Assembly: GCA_018267135.1 (NCBI GenBank)
Contig: JAFDZA010000019.1
Coordinates: 43,752-107,751, forward strand
Direction of reading: 5' to 3'
DNA: 64,000 nt
DNA from: Bacteroidota bacterium
GTDB lineage: Bacteria; Bacteroidota; Bacteroidia; Cytophagales; Cyclobacteriaceae
A program made the translations under genes and the position numbers. Within the stretch, counting starts at the first letter, position 1, and the number at the start of each line of letters is the position of its first letter. The notes under the pieces were generated by a model, which searched no databases, was not told the DNA's origin, and worked only from the letters and a program-made list of their open reading frames with translations. Shown one piece after another: positions 9,191 to 17,312 of this stretch.

Positions 9191-9696
9191 TGAAAATTTT
9201 TCTTATCGGCTTGCCCGGCTCAGGAAAAACTACCTTGGGCAAAAAGCTCTCAGAAAAACTAAGTCTTCCATTGGTTGATCTGGATGCCGTCTTAGAAAAA
9301 ACCGAAGGCAAAACAATTCAACAACTTTTTGCCGAAAAGCAAGAAGCCTATTTCCGGGAGTGTGAATCTGCCACACTAAAAAAATATAGCACTTCTAATC
9401 TTGATTTTGTCATGGCTACCGGGGGAGGCGCCCCGGCATTTTTTAACAACATGGATTGGATGAACCAAGCGGGCATAACTGTTTTTTTAGATGTACCTGT
9501 AGCTGATATTTTACAACGGCTGCAACCCGCTGATCTGATGAGCCGCCCTCTGTTTGCCGGGCTTACACCCGATCAAAGAAAAGATAAAATCGAATCGTTG
9601 CGCCTTCAGCGTTTGCCTTTTTATGAAAAGGCCAGGTACCGGTTTTCTCCGGAAGAAATTACCGTTGAAAATATCCTTCGAAAAATTAAAGAATAA
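9190..9696 (+). CDS. aroK: Shikimate kinase
   Basis: Phosphorylates shikimate at the 3-hydroxyl in the pathway to chorismate. The P-loop GLPGSGKTT spans residues 7-15, the substrate aspartates are Asp30 and Asp32, Arg56 lies in the shikimate-binding position, and GGG at 78-80 closes the substrate pocket. A lid segment MSRPLFAG follows near residue 118. Length (168) is normal. It is the last gene of the plus-strand operon and its 3' end overlaps that of the convergent outer-membrane protein gene by 11 bases. Confidence 0.95.
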   Translation: MKIFLIGLPGSGKTTLGKKLSEKLSLPLVDLDAVLEKTEGKTIQQLFAEKQEAYFRECESATLKKYSTSNLDFVMATGGGAPAFFNNMDWMNQAGITVFLDVPVADILQRLQPADLMSRPLFAGLTPDQRKDKIESLRLQRLPFYEKARYRFSPEEITVENILRKIKE

Positions 9697-11263
9697 ATCC
9701 AAACGTAATAATTACCGATGGGTTAGAATGGCTATTGTTTACCACCGGGCTATCGCTGCGCAATGCTCCGGAAGACTGATAAAGCGAGTAGGGCTGATAA
9801 GTGGAATTCCATTGAGTGAGTGAAAAACCTAAGTCAATAAAATAGACGGGCGTGCGGTAGCCCAAGCCACCTGTGTAACCTTGTATGGCATTATCTATAT
9901 TATTTTGAGGTATTGAATACGGGTCAGGCATATAGCTATAACCTAACCGGGCACGGTATTTTTGATACCGGTATTCGCCACCCACCCGCACATTAAATGT
10001 ATTTCTAAATCGAATCTTAATTTCGCTGTTGTCTCCCGAAAAATCATAAGGTGTGCTTGAGTTCGATGAGAAAGCGGCATTTTGATAATTTACCTTTTCC
10101 ACCTCGGCAGTAAGAAACCCATGCTTTTGAATAAAGCAAGTAGCTCCGGCCCGCAATCTCCACGGTGTGCTCAGCCCATACAAGAAAGGTTCATTATATG
10201 AAATTTGTGAATTGATCTGCCCATTGAGTATACGGTTATTGGATGGGTTGGTGGCATCGGTAAAAGAATAATTATTCCAGTTAGAAGTGAGTGTGGCCGA
10301 ATAATTTTCGGTAAGCGTAGGATACGATGTAGGCGTAGTGGCCGACAACCCAAATTGTATAAAATCTTTAGGCTTTACAATGACCCCCAGTGTGCCGTTA
10401 AACCCGGTGCCGTTTACGTGCAAGGTCTCATCCAATTCAAAACTGTTTAGCGAATTAGTGAGGGTATTGTAGGTTTCTGTATATTTTTTTTGCGATTGGT
10501 AATTGATGGAACTGATGCCCACGGCTGCGCCCACAAAAAAGAAATCGCCCACATTTAAACTGTAGGCTATGTTCCACTGGTTTTGCGCGCCCGAGGTCTG
10601 CACCTGCTCACGCTGAAGCGGAGCCACTCCCCCGGGGGCGTTGCTGTGGTATAAAGTTGTATCTCCATTGGGTGTCTGCTCGCTGTTGGGGCCAATCAGA
10701 TAATTTTCATACCCAAGCCGGGAAAGTGTGTTATAAGCACTGGTGTTACCGTTGTTATTGGAGTTGAACTGGTACGGGCCATAGCCATCACTCTGCTGGG
10801 CAAAATAATCAATCATAGAGTTATTTACATTGGTGCCTTGGTAGGTGAAACTCTTGTTAAAATTATTAACCCGGTTAAATGAAATAGCAAAATTTCCGCT
10901 CACCAGTTTGCCATTGTCTTTGTCCGTATGCAGCACAAGGCTGAATCCGGGGATGTTAAAATTAGATTTGGAATCGGATGTGGTTTGATTCAGATAACGC
11001 GATGACGAACTGTAAAACCCTGTGCCCAACGATAGTGTTACTTCCGATTTATTATAAAAGCCAATGCCGGCCGGGTTAGAATAAGCCGAACTGTAATCTC
11101 CCCCCAAAGCCACCTGAGCTCCGCCCATAGCCTGAATGCGCGCGCTGCCACCCGGATTGATACGGCCAAAAATCAACGACTCGTCTGCATAGGTTTGTGC
11201 CTGTGCCTGCCCGACCATAAAAATAAAAAGCCCAATTAGCCTGAGGCTAATGTTATTTTTCAT
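9686..11263 (-). CDS. Outer-membrane beta-barrel protein, OmpP1/FadL-like
   Basis: A 525-residue outer-membrane protein with a signal peptide ending at GQAQAQ. The mature start, GSARIQAMGGAQVALGGDYSSAYSNPAG, is the hatch region shared by OmpP1/FadL and PorV-like barrels of Bacteroidota. The rest alternates polar and aromatic residues as expected of beta strands, with Asn/Ser/Tyr-rich loops, and ends in the aromatic-hydrophobic stretch VIITFGFIL. It probably moves hydrophobic compounds across the outer membrane, though the substrate is unknown. It overlaps aroK tail to tail. Confidence 0.8.
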   Translation of the reverse strand: MKNNISLRLIGLFIFMVGQAQAQTYADESLIFGRINPGGSARIQAMGGAQVALGGDYSSAYSNPAGIGFYNKSEVTLSLGTGFYSSSSRYLNQTTSDSKSNFNIPGFSLVLHTDKDNGKLVSGNFAISFNRVNNFNKSFTYQGTNVNNSMIDYFAQQSDGYGPYQFNSNNNGNTSAYNTLSRLGYENYLIGPNSEQTPNGDTTLYHSNAPGGVAPLQREQVQTSGAQNQWNIAYSLNVGDFFFVGAAVGISSINYQSQKKYTETYNTLTNSLNSFELDETLHVNGTGFNGTLGVIVKPKDFIQFGLSATTPTSYPTLTENYSATLTSNWNNYSFTDATNPSNNRILNGQINSQISYNEPFLYGLSTPWRLRAGATCFIQKHGFLTAEVEKVNYQNAAFSSNSSTPYDFSGDNSEIKIRFRNTFNVRVGGEYRYQKYRARLGYSYMPDPYSIPQNNIDNAIQGYTGGLGYRTPVYFIDLGFSLTQWNSTYQPYSLYQSSGALRSDSPVVNNSHSNPSVIITFGFIL

Positions 11264-11315
11264 AGCTGAAAATTAATGCAGATAAAAAAGACGAACTGTA
11301 GGTTTATAAAAAAAA

Positions 11316-12410
11316 TTATCGTCTTCCGCCACCGTGCCCACCACCACTAAATCCGCCACCGGAATGTCCGCCTCCAAAACCACCACCGGAGAATCCACTG
11401 TTTCTCATTCCGCCAAATGATGTGCCGGGCCTCATCCAGGAATTAGAATTTCCCTGAGTACCCGTATTGTTGTTAAACCAATTCGAGCGCGAACCCGAAT
11501 TGCCGGTAGACCATGAACTGCGGTTGTTGTTACTCCAGACAGACCGGTTAGCGGTAGCCGATGATTGTTTCCAGGCATTCGAGTAGTATGATGAACTGTT
11601 GCGTGCGCCAACGGTATTAGAATAATTACTACGGTTGAAATAAGAAGAATTACTCCGGCCGGTGCTGGAGTAGTATCCTTGCGCGGGCGATCCGGTGCGG
11701 GTGGCACGCCCGCCATAAAGATTACGATTGTTTTCGTTTACAGTACCTCCAGCTGCGGTTCCTCCATAAGGATAGCCATACCCATACCCGCTATAACTAT
11801 AAGGATTACCAAAGCCATAACTCATGTAAGGATACATACCATACAAACTGTTGTACCCCATACCATAGCCATAGCCATAACCATACCCCATGCCGTAGCC
11901 CATTCCATAATTCATCATCGGGTATCCTAATCCATATCCATAGCCCATGCCCATGCCATACATACCATAGCCCATACCATAACTAAACGGGCTGTATCCA
12001 TAGCCCATGCTGTATGGCGAATAATAAGAGTATGGGTTATAGCCATAGTAGCTGCTTCCATAGCCATAATTGTTATAGTTATTATAATTTCCAGCATAAT
12101 AACCAGACGAGGAAGACAAAGGCTGGTAGTTATAATTATAATTTGATGAATAATATGAACTGTTTGAACTGGTTCTTTGGCCGGCTACATATTCGGGGTT
12201 TTCATTTCGTGCCGAATACGAATCGGAAGGTGTAATCTGGGCTATGGATTTATTTTCTTTAGCCGCAGTTGTTACCACTTCTTCGCGCGTACTGATGGCC
12301 AGTTTGACCCGGTCTTTTGACGTAAAATACATATCGTCATCTTCTTGTGCGAAAACGGAAATCCCCGAAGCCATAGCCAGCAAGGATATCATCATCATTT
12401 TGGTTTTCAT
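11316..12410 (-). CDS. Secreted Gly/Tyr/Ser/Asn-rich low-complexity protein
   Basis: A 364-residue protein with a signal peptide (MKTKMMMISL to SVFAQ). A short ordered-looking segment, EDDDMYFTSKDRVKLA, is followed by a Ser/Tyr/Asn linker, a long GY/GM/YG stretch at about residues 103-216, an Asn/Ser/Trp region at 260-335, and a Gly-Gly-Phe/His tail ending in HGGGRR. No enzyme motif is present. Such composition suits an extracellular adhesive, matrix-forming or phase-separating polymer. It is probably anchored or exported by a route I cannot see, since no C-terminal secretion domain is obvious. It stands alone, divergent from proS. Confidence 0.8.
   Translation of the reverse strand: MKTKMMMISLLAMASGISVFAQEDDDMYFTSKDRVKLAISTREEVVTTAAKENKSIAQITPSDSYSARNENPEYVAGQRTSSNSSYYSSNYNYNYQPLSSSSGYYAGNYNNYNNYGYGSSYYGYNPYSYYSPYSMGYGYSPFSYGMGYGMYGMGMGYGYGLGYPMMNYGMGYGMGYGYGYGYGMGYNSLYGMYPYMSYGFGNPYSYSGYGYGYPYGGTAAGGTVNENNRNLYGGRATRTGSPAQGYYSSTGRSNSSYFNRSNYSNTVGARNSSSYYSNAWKQSSATANRSVWSNNNRSSWSTGNSGSRSNWFNNNTGTQGNSNSWMRPGTSFGGMRNSGFSGGGFGGGHSGGGFSGGGHGGGRR
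11763..12104 (-). repeat. Tandem GYG/MGYGYG-coding low-complexity tract
   Basis: Degenerate short repeats on the minus strand encode runs of Gly-Tyr and Gly-Met-Gly-Tyr within the secreted protein above. On the plus strand they read as recurring CCATAGCCATA and CCATACCCAT units. The pattern is prone to slippage and its copy number probably varies between strains. Confidence 0.75.
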
Positions 12411-12483
12411 AATCGAAGAGTTTACAATCTTAGTAACGTAAATTTACTTAAACCGGATAGTTTTTCTAACACTTTCTTCAATT

Positions 12484-12518
12484 TTGAAGCCAAACGTGCC
12501 AATGACTGAATATATTTG
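12484..12518 (+). promoter_or_regulatory. Candidate proS promoter
   Basis: TATATTTG at 12511-12518 matches the TAnnTTTG element of Bacteroidota exactly. A TTG lies upstream at 12484-12486; the 24-base spacing is a little long. Transcription would begin about 30 bases before the proS ATG. Confidence 0.5.
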
Positions 12519-12553
12519 CCATTCATAAAAAAAAGATAAAAAAAGGATAAAAA

Positions 12554-14029
12554 ATGGGAAAGGAAATAACCAGCCGCAGCCAAGATTACTCGCAGTGGTA
12601 CATTGATTTAGTGAAGAAAGCCGATTTGGCAGAAAACTCTGACGTGCGCGGTTGCATGGTAATAAAACCGTATGGCTTCAGTATTTGGGAAAAAATGCAA
12701 CAAGCATTGGATAAGATGTTTAAAGATACCGGGCATACCAATGCCTATTTTCCCTTATTTGTTCCGAAGTCATTTTTGGCCAAAGAAGCAAGCCACGTAG
12801 AAGGTTTTGCCAAAGAGTGCGCGATTGTTACCCACTATCGGTTAAAAAATGCAAGCGATGGCAGCGGGGTAGTGGTAGATCCCGAAGCCAAGCTCGAAGA
12901 AGAATTAATTGTGAGGCCCACCTCCGAAACCGTGATTTGGAACAGCTACAAAAAATGGATACAATCGTATCGCGACCTTCCCATCTTAATCAACCAATGG
13001 TGCAATGTAGTGCGGTGGGAAATGCGCACCCGCTTGTTTTTGCGCACGGCCGAATTTCTATGGCAAGAAGGCCACACCGCACATGCCTCGGCCGAAGAAG
13101 CTGTAAAAGAAACCCGCCAGATGCTGGATGTGTATGCCGATTTTGTGGAAAATTATATGGCCGTGCCGGTTATTAAAGGAAAGAAAACCGAGGGCGAAAA
13201 ATTTCCGGGCGCCATCGATACTTACTGCATTGAAGCCCTGATGCAAGACGGCAAAGCCTTGCAGGCCGGCACTTCGCATTTTCTGGGACAAAATTTTGCC
13301 AAAGCATTTGATGTACAGTTTACCAACAAAGAAGGAAAACTTGAACTGGTATGGGGAACTTCGTGGGGCGTAAGCACCCGTTTGATGGGCGCGCTCATCA
13401 TGGCACACAGCGATGACGATGGATTAATTTTGCCTCCCAAACTGGCACCGATCCATGTTGTAATCGTTCCGATTTTTAAAAACGAAGATGAACTAACCCG
13501 AATTTCAGCTAAAGTTGATATCCTCATTTCCGCCTTGCGCCAACAAGGATACTCCGTAAAATTTGACAATCGGGATACCCACAAGCCGGGGTTTAAATTT
13601 GCCGAATATGAAATGCGCGGAGTGCCGGTGCGCATTGCCATCGGCCCGCGCGACCTGGAAAACGGAACGGTAGAAGTAGCGCGCAGGGATACAAAAGAAA
13701 AACAAGTGATGAAGATGGATGACGTGGTAAATGAAATACCTAAATTGTTGGATTCTATTCAGCAGAACATTTATCAAAAAGCATTAAAATTCCGCACGGA
13801 CCACCTGCGCAAAATTGATTCGTATGAAGAATTTAAAAAAGCGTTGGACGAAACTCCCGGGTTTATTTTAGCCCATTGGGACGGAACAAAAGAAACTGAA
13901 GCCGCCATTAAAGAAGAAACCAAAGCCACCATTCGCTGCATTCCGCTGGAGGCATCCGAAGAAAATGGCCAGTGCATCTATTCAGGCAAACCATCTAAGC
14001 AACGTGTGTTATTTGCCAGAGCGTATTGA
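12554..14029 (+). CDS. proS: Prolyl-tRNA synthetase, archaeal/eukaryotic-like type (ProRS type 3)
   Basis: Charges tRNA-Pro with proline in the cytoplasm. It begins [17 protein letters not shown], typical of the ProRS type 3 found in archaea, eukaryotes and many Bacteroidota, and lacks the large editing insertion of the E. coli enzyme. Class II motifs are visible: [10 protein letters not shown] and [24 protein letters not shown] near residues 155-185, then [15 protein letters not shown]. The anticodon-binding domain begins near IHVVIVPIF at about 300, and the protein ends in the usual tyrosine (RAY). Length (491) fits the type. A good promoter element lies just upstream. Confidence 0.95.
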   Translation: MGKEITSRSQDYSQWYIDLVKKADLAENSDVRGCMVIKPYGFSIWEKMQQALDKMFKDTGHTNAYFPLFVPKSFLAKEASHVEGFAKECAIVTHYRLKNASDGSGVVVDPEAKLEEELIVRPTSETVIWNSYKKWIQSYRDLPILINQWCNVVRWEMRTRLFLRTAEFLWQEGHTAHASAEEAVKETRQMLDVYADFVENYMAVPVIKGKKTEGEKFPGAIDTYCIEALMQDGKALQAGTSHFLGQNFAKAFDVQFTNKEGKLELVWGTSWGVSTRLMGALIMAHSDDDGLILPPKLAPIHVVIVPIFKNEDELTRISAKVDILISALRQQGYSVKFDNRDTHKPGFKFAEYEMRGVPVRIAIGPRDLENGTVEVARRDTKEKQVMKMDDVVNEIPKLLDSIQQNIYQKALKFRTDHLRKIDSYEEFKKALDETPGFILAHWDGTKETEAAIKEETKATIRCIPLEASEENGQCIYSGKPSKQRVLFARAY

Positions 14030-14041
14030 GGTTGTCTGTTT

Positions 14042-14209
14042 TTATAATTTTTTGGAAGATGACCACAACATAACGGCACCCCATACTAAGGCGTTAAGAG
14101 CTCCGCTTATAGTGCTTCTAAACCAGTTTTTATCTAATAGAAAGTGAACCATAAGAGTGGTAAAGAGAAAGAAGAGCAGAATTCCTATTTTGATTCTACT
14201 CTTCTTCAC
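14042..14209 (-). CDS. Small membrane protein coupled to tpiA
   Basis: A 55-residue open frame that begins with GTG and overlaps the tpiA stop codon by 4 bases (GTGA). It encodes a basic start (VKKSRIKIG), a hydrophobic segment GILLFFLFTTLMVHFLL at residues 9-25, a short loop with DKNWFRSTISG, and a second apolar segment ALNALVWGAVMLW ending in SSSKKL, so one or two membrane passes. Codon use looks normal and the frame fills the gap to proS. I do not recognise the family. The tight overlap is the main support; a plus-strand frame across the same DNA looks like a shadow. Confidence 0.65.
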   Translation of the reverse strand: MKKSRIKIGILLFFLFTTLMVHFLLDKNWFRSTISGALNALVWGAVMLWSSSKKL

Positions 14210-14967
14210 TTCATGGCTTTTACCACATCTACAAATTCCCTCGACTTCAGCGAGGCACCGCCCACCAGGCCACCATCTACATCGGGGCAGGCAAAAAGTT
14301 CGGCCGCATTTTTAGCGTTCACGCTACCCCCATATAAAATAGAAATTTCGTTAGCTACTGCTTCTCCATATTTTGAAGCCAGTTGTTTTCGAATGACCGC
14401 GTGCATTTCCTGGGCTTGTTGTGCCGTGGCTGTTTTGCCTGTGCCAATAGCCCATACCGGCTCGTAGGCAATTACTACTTTTTTCAGATCATCAGCACTT
14501 AAATAAAACAAAGCTTCTTCCACTTGTTGCTTTACTAATTTTTCGTGTGTGCCAGCTTCGCGTATTTCTAATGCTTCGCCACAGCAAAAAATAGGTGTAC
14601 GTTCGGCAGCCAATGCCTTGTTTACCTTCGTAGCCAGCAATGTACCGTCTTCTCCAAAATATTGTCTGCGCTCGCTGTGGCCGAGGATGACGTAAGGAAC
14701 TTCCATCGATTTCAGCATCAGGGCAGAAACTTCTCCGGTGTATGCTCCCCAATCATGCTCGCTGCAATTTTGAGCGCCCGTTATGACCGATGAATTTCCC
14801 AATTGATTTTTGATGGGTACCAAATAAGGAAACGGTACACACAGTACCACTTGTGTATTCGCCTTCACTTCACTTGAGATCATTCCCATTACCTCGGCTA
14901 CCAACGCTTTCGCTTCACTGAGTGTTTTATTCATTTTCCAATTTCCGGCTACAATTTTTTTTCGCAT
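14206..14967 (-). CDS. tpiA: Triosephosphate isomerase
   Basis: Interconverts dihydroxyacetone phosphate and glyceraldehyde 3-phosphate in glycolysis. Catalytic residues are Lys11 in GNWKMN, His97 in LGHSERR and Glu169 in AYEPVWAIGTGK, and the phosphate-binding loop LYGGSVNAKNA follows. Length (253) is normal. The stop codon overlaps the GTG of a small membrane peptide, so the two are probably translated from one message. The start ATG lies shortly after the DUF6702 gene's stop on the same strand. Confidence 0.96.
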   Translation of the reverse strand: MRKKIVAGNWKMNKTLSEAKALVAEVMGMISSEVKANTQVVLCVPFPYLVPIKNQLGNSSVITGAQNCSEHDWGAYTGEVSALMLKSMEVPYVILGHSERRQYFGEDGTLLATKVNKALAAERTPIFCCGEALEIREAGTHEKLVKQQVEEALFYLSADDLKKVVIAYEPVWAIGTGKTATAQQAQEMHAVIRKQLASKYGEAVANEISILYGGSVNAKNAAELFACPDVDGGLVGGASLKSREFVDVVKAMK

Positions 14968-15003
14968 GGCAGAGGTTTTTTAGTAATTAAAGGTTAAAGA
15001 AAT

Positions 15004-15495
15004 TTATTTTTTAATATCGAAATGAAAAACTTCCGAAGTAGTGTTGCGGGTAAGCCGCACACTCTTCACGGGGCTTTTGTAAGTAACATGCACCAGGTTA
15101 GATTGGTCATCATGAATTTCGGTAACAAGGTCATTAAAGACCTCGATGGTTTTCAGTTTTTTTACATTCTCAATTTCAATGTAGGATACGATCGAGATAT
15201 CTTCTTTTTCGTAGGCTATAAAATTCAACAGAACCGGCCTCCCATCAATTTTCACTCTAAGATGAAGGCGGTAGTAGGCACTTACCAAATCTTTGGTCGT
15301 GGTGGCCGCAGGAGGGGCAAGCAAATCAAGCTCAGGTTCTTTGCGCTGCGCTCGTACCCCCAGTTCCAACTCATCAACAAAAACGCGTGAAATGATTTCG
15401 AGTGATTTATTTTTTTCATTATAGTTAATTTCCGTAACGGATATATGAACCGGGTGAATCCATCCCCACCCCCATAAAATAAAACTGAAGATCAT
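15004..15495 (-). CDS. DUF6702 family protein
   Basis: A 163-residue protein starting with a short hydrophobic segment (MIFSFILWGWGWIHP) followed by HISVTEINYNEKNKSLEIISRVFVDELE, the start expected of DUF6702 proteins, which are small exported beta-rich proteins common in Bacteroidota. The first residues may act as a signal peptide. No catalytic residues stand out and no function is known. It is on the same strand as tpiA and divergent from the lipoprotein gene, with a minus-strand TAnnTTTG match (CAAAAATA on the plus strand, 15503-15510) just upstream. Confidence 0.75.
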   Translation of the reverse strand: MIFSFILWGWGWIHPVHISVTEINYNEKNKSLEIISRVFVDELELGVRAQRKEPELDLLAPPAATTTKDLVSAYYRLHLRVKIDGRPVLLNFIAYEKEDISIVSYIEIENVKKLKTIEVFNDLVTEIHDDQSNLVHVTYKSPVKSVRLTRNTTSEVFHFDIKK

Positions 15496-15518
15496 AACTT
15501 CCCAAAAATAGCCTTAAC

Positions 15519-15548
15519 TTGTAAAAAGAAAAAGTAACATTCTCTTTG
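15519..15548 (+). promoter_or_regulatory. Candidate promoter of the downstream lipoprotein gene
   Basis: TTG at 15519-15521, a 19-base spacer, then TCTCTTTG at 15541-15548, one mismatch from TAnnTTTG. The spacing is what is expected for Bacteroidota promoters and the ATG lies 30 bases further on. Confidence 0.5.
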
Positions 15549-15578
15549 TTGCTGCGTTCCATTTAACGTATTCATCTT

Positions 15579-16124
15579 ATGAAGGCACTCCCGTTAATTT
15601 TATTTTGGTCGTTGCTCCTGTATTCGTGCAAAGAAGTAACCTTTAAAGCGCCTCAGCCGGCCGGGGTAGAGGTACTGAAAGAAGTACCTGCTACGCTTCG
15701 CGGAGTTTACCAGATGATCGACCCTTCCACAGGCGACTTTGCCGATACGCTCATCATCGAGCCGTGGGGCTACCGCATGAAAGATAAAAAGGATGTGGAT
15801 TGGCTAACCCGCGGCACCCTGAGCGACTCCCTGATATTAAAATTTTATGAAGGTTATTATTTTGTCAATTTCAGGTCGGGCGACCAGTGGGTGTTGCGGC
15901 TCATCAAACAGAACCCGGATAAATCCATTGAATACATGGCCATCGACATTCAAGATGAAAAAAGCGGGAGCGATAGGCTCAAGAAGATTTCAAAAACTTT
16001 GAAGGTGAAAGAAATTAAACGGAAAGAAGATACTTTTTATGAAATTACCCCTACCCGCAAACAGATGATGTCGCTTATTAAATCGGGTATATTTAGTAAA
16101 GTCAGGATCAACAAAGTGAAATAA
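15579..16124 (+). CDS. Hypothetical lipoprotein
   Basis: A 181-residue protein with a lipoprotein signal peptide; LLYSC gives a lipobox with Cys17. The mature part contains LRGVYQMIDPSTGDFADTLIIEPWGYR, then a beta-rich body and a Lys-rich C-terminal third. I do not recognise the family. It probably sits on the inner face of the outer membrane or the outer face of the inner membrane. It has its own promoter-like sequence and converges with the next gene, leaving only 2 bases between the stop codons. Confidence 0.75.
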   Translation: MKALPLILFWSLLLYSCKEVTFKAPQPAGVEVLKEVPATLRGVYQMIDPSTGDFADTLIIEPWGYRMKDKKDVDWLTRGTLSDSLILKFYEGYYFVNFRSGDQWVLRLIKQNPDKSIEYMAIDIQDEKSGSDRLKKISKTLKVKEIKRKEDTFYEITPTRKQMMSLIKSGIFSKVRINKVK

Positions 16125-16126
16125 CC

Positions 16127-16924
16127 TTAGGCCAGATGCTCGATCAGGTTACTGAAAACTCCTCTTAACACTTCGCGCATTTTGTTGGCCCGGCTTGAGT
16201 CGTACCTGGTTTCGCTGTTGTCCATGTAATTTACTTTTGTCATTTCCAGTTGCAGCGCATGGATGTTTTCTAAGGGCTTGCCGAAATGGCGAGTGATGTA
16301 TCCTCCTTTAAACGGGTAGTTATGACTGACGGAGTACTCGCTGCGATCCAACGCGCGCAGCGTAGTTTCAATGAATCCGGGTGAGGCCGAAGTGCCATCG
16401 GCATCGCCCAAAATCAAATCCGGAAAGTTTTCTTTCTGAATGGTGGGGACGTGCTGCCGGATCGAATGGCAATCCCATAGCAACACTTGGCCGAATTTAT
16501 TTTTTAAACGTGCCAATTGTTTTTCAATTTCCTGGTGATACGGGTAAAAATAATTCTTTAGCCGGTGGGCTACTTCATTGTGATTCACTTCAACACGGGC
16601 ATCTTGGTAAAGCGGTTCTCCCAAAAAAGTGGTGGTGGGGCATAAAGCCGTAATAATACGTCCATCTGCATAAAGTGGTTTGCTTTGCGGGTCGCGATTC
16701 AGGTCAATTACCCATCGGCTGTAGCGGGCATGGATCATCGTCATGCCCATAGCGGGGACGAAATCATAAAGTTGCTGTACGAACCAATCAGTATCGTCTG
16801 GCGCGCTAACCAACCGGGGGTTGTATTGGCCTTTCAGTTCATCGGGAAATTCCGTGCCACAATGTGGCACGCTTACCAGTATGGGAACTTCCATTCCTTG
16901 TGCTGACGTTACACTAAAATTCAT
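16127..16924 (-). CDS. N-formylglutamate amidohydrolase family protein
   Basis: A 265-residue member of the N-formylglutamate deformylase (HutG-type) family. Typical motifs are SVPHCGTEFPDEL near residue 18, DDTDWFVQQLYDF near 42, YSRWVIDLNRDP near 67, and LWDCHSIRQHVP near 148, which supply zinc-binding His/Asp residues. The usual substrate is N-formyl-L-glutamate from histidine breakdown, but no other hut genes are nearby, so a different N-formyl or amide substrate is possible. Confidence 0.8.
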   Translation of the reverse strand: MNFSVTSAQGMEVPILVSVPHCGTEFPDELKGQYNPRLVSAPDDTDWFVQQLYDFVPAMGMTMIHARYSRWVIDLNRDPQSKPLYADGRIITALCPTTTFLGEPLYQDARVEVNHNEVAHRLKNYFYPYHQEIEKQLARLKNKFGQVLLWDCHSIRQHVPTIQKENFPDLILGDADGTSASPGFIETTLRALDRSEYSVSHNYPFKGGYITRHFGKPLENIHALQLEMTKVNYMDNSETRYDSSRANKMREVLRGVFSNLIEHLA

Positions 16925-16965
16925 TTCTTCAATTTTTGCTGTAATTGTTTATGTGTTCCCTCTAT

Positions 16966-17310
16966 CTACTTTTGATATCTCCTCCGCATTTGATCTTCGG
17001 CTAATTTTTGTTGACGTTGGGCTTCTAAAAAATTCATTTCTGCAATTTTCATTTGCTGTCTTGCCACTTCTTGGCATTGTAGAAGTTTTTCGGTCGCCAT
17101 ACGGGTCAGTTCAGTCTGCTTTACAGCCTCTTGTTTACATTCTTCCACTATTCCTTTTTGAACGTACGCATACACCAGACTGATGAGTGTCATCATCGTC
17201 AAGAGTGCGAAGACTACGGCTGTAATTCGTGCCTGCTTCTGCGTTTTCATTTCCTGTTCTGATTTCGCTTTTTTAATTTTTTGCGGATCGTCCTGTTCTT
17301 CTGTTTCCAT
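16966..17310 (-). CDS. Small membrane-anchored coiled-coil protein
   Basis: A 114-residue protein: a charged N-terminal 30 residues, one membrane segment at about 30-50 (TAVVFALLTMMTLISLVYAYV), then a helical Glu/Gln/Lys-rich tail likely to form a coiled coil. No enzymatic motif is present and I do not recognise the family. It follows the GH3 gene with only 2 bases between them, so the two are probably expressed together and the protein may assist envelope processes. Confidence 0.7.
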   Translation of the reverse strand: METEEQDDPQKIKKAKSEQEMKTQKQARITAVVFALLTMMTLISLVYAYVQKGIVEECKQEAVKQTELTRMATEKLLQCQEVARQQMKIAEMNFLEAQRQQKLAEDQMRRRYQK

Positions 17311-17312
17311 GG

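Noticed and set aside
11763..12104. CRISPR-like short repeats
   Set aside because: The units are degenerate, contiguous, in frame and code for GYG-rich protein; there are no unique spacers.
13965..14147. A 60-codon plus-strand frame after proS
   Set aside because: It overlaps the end of proS and the minus-strand 55-residue peptide, which has better membrane-protein character and overlaps tpiA.
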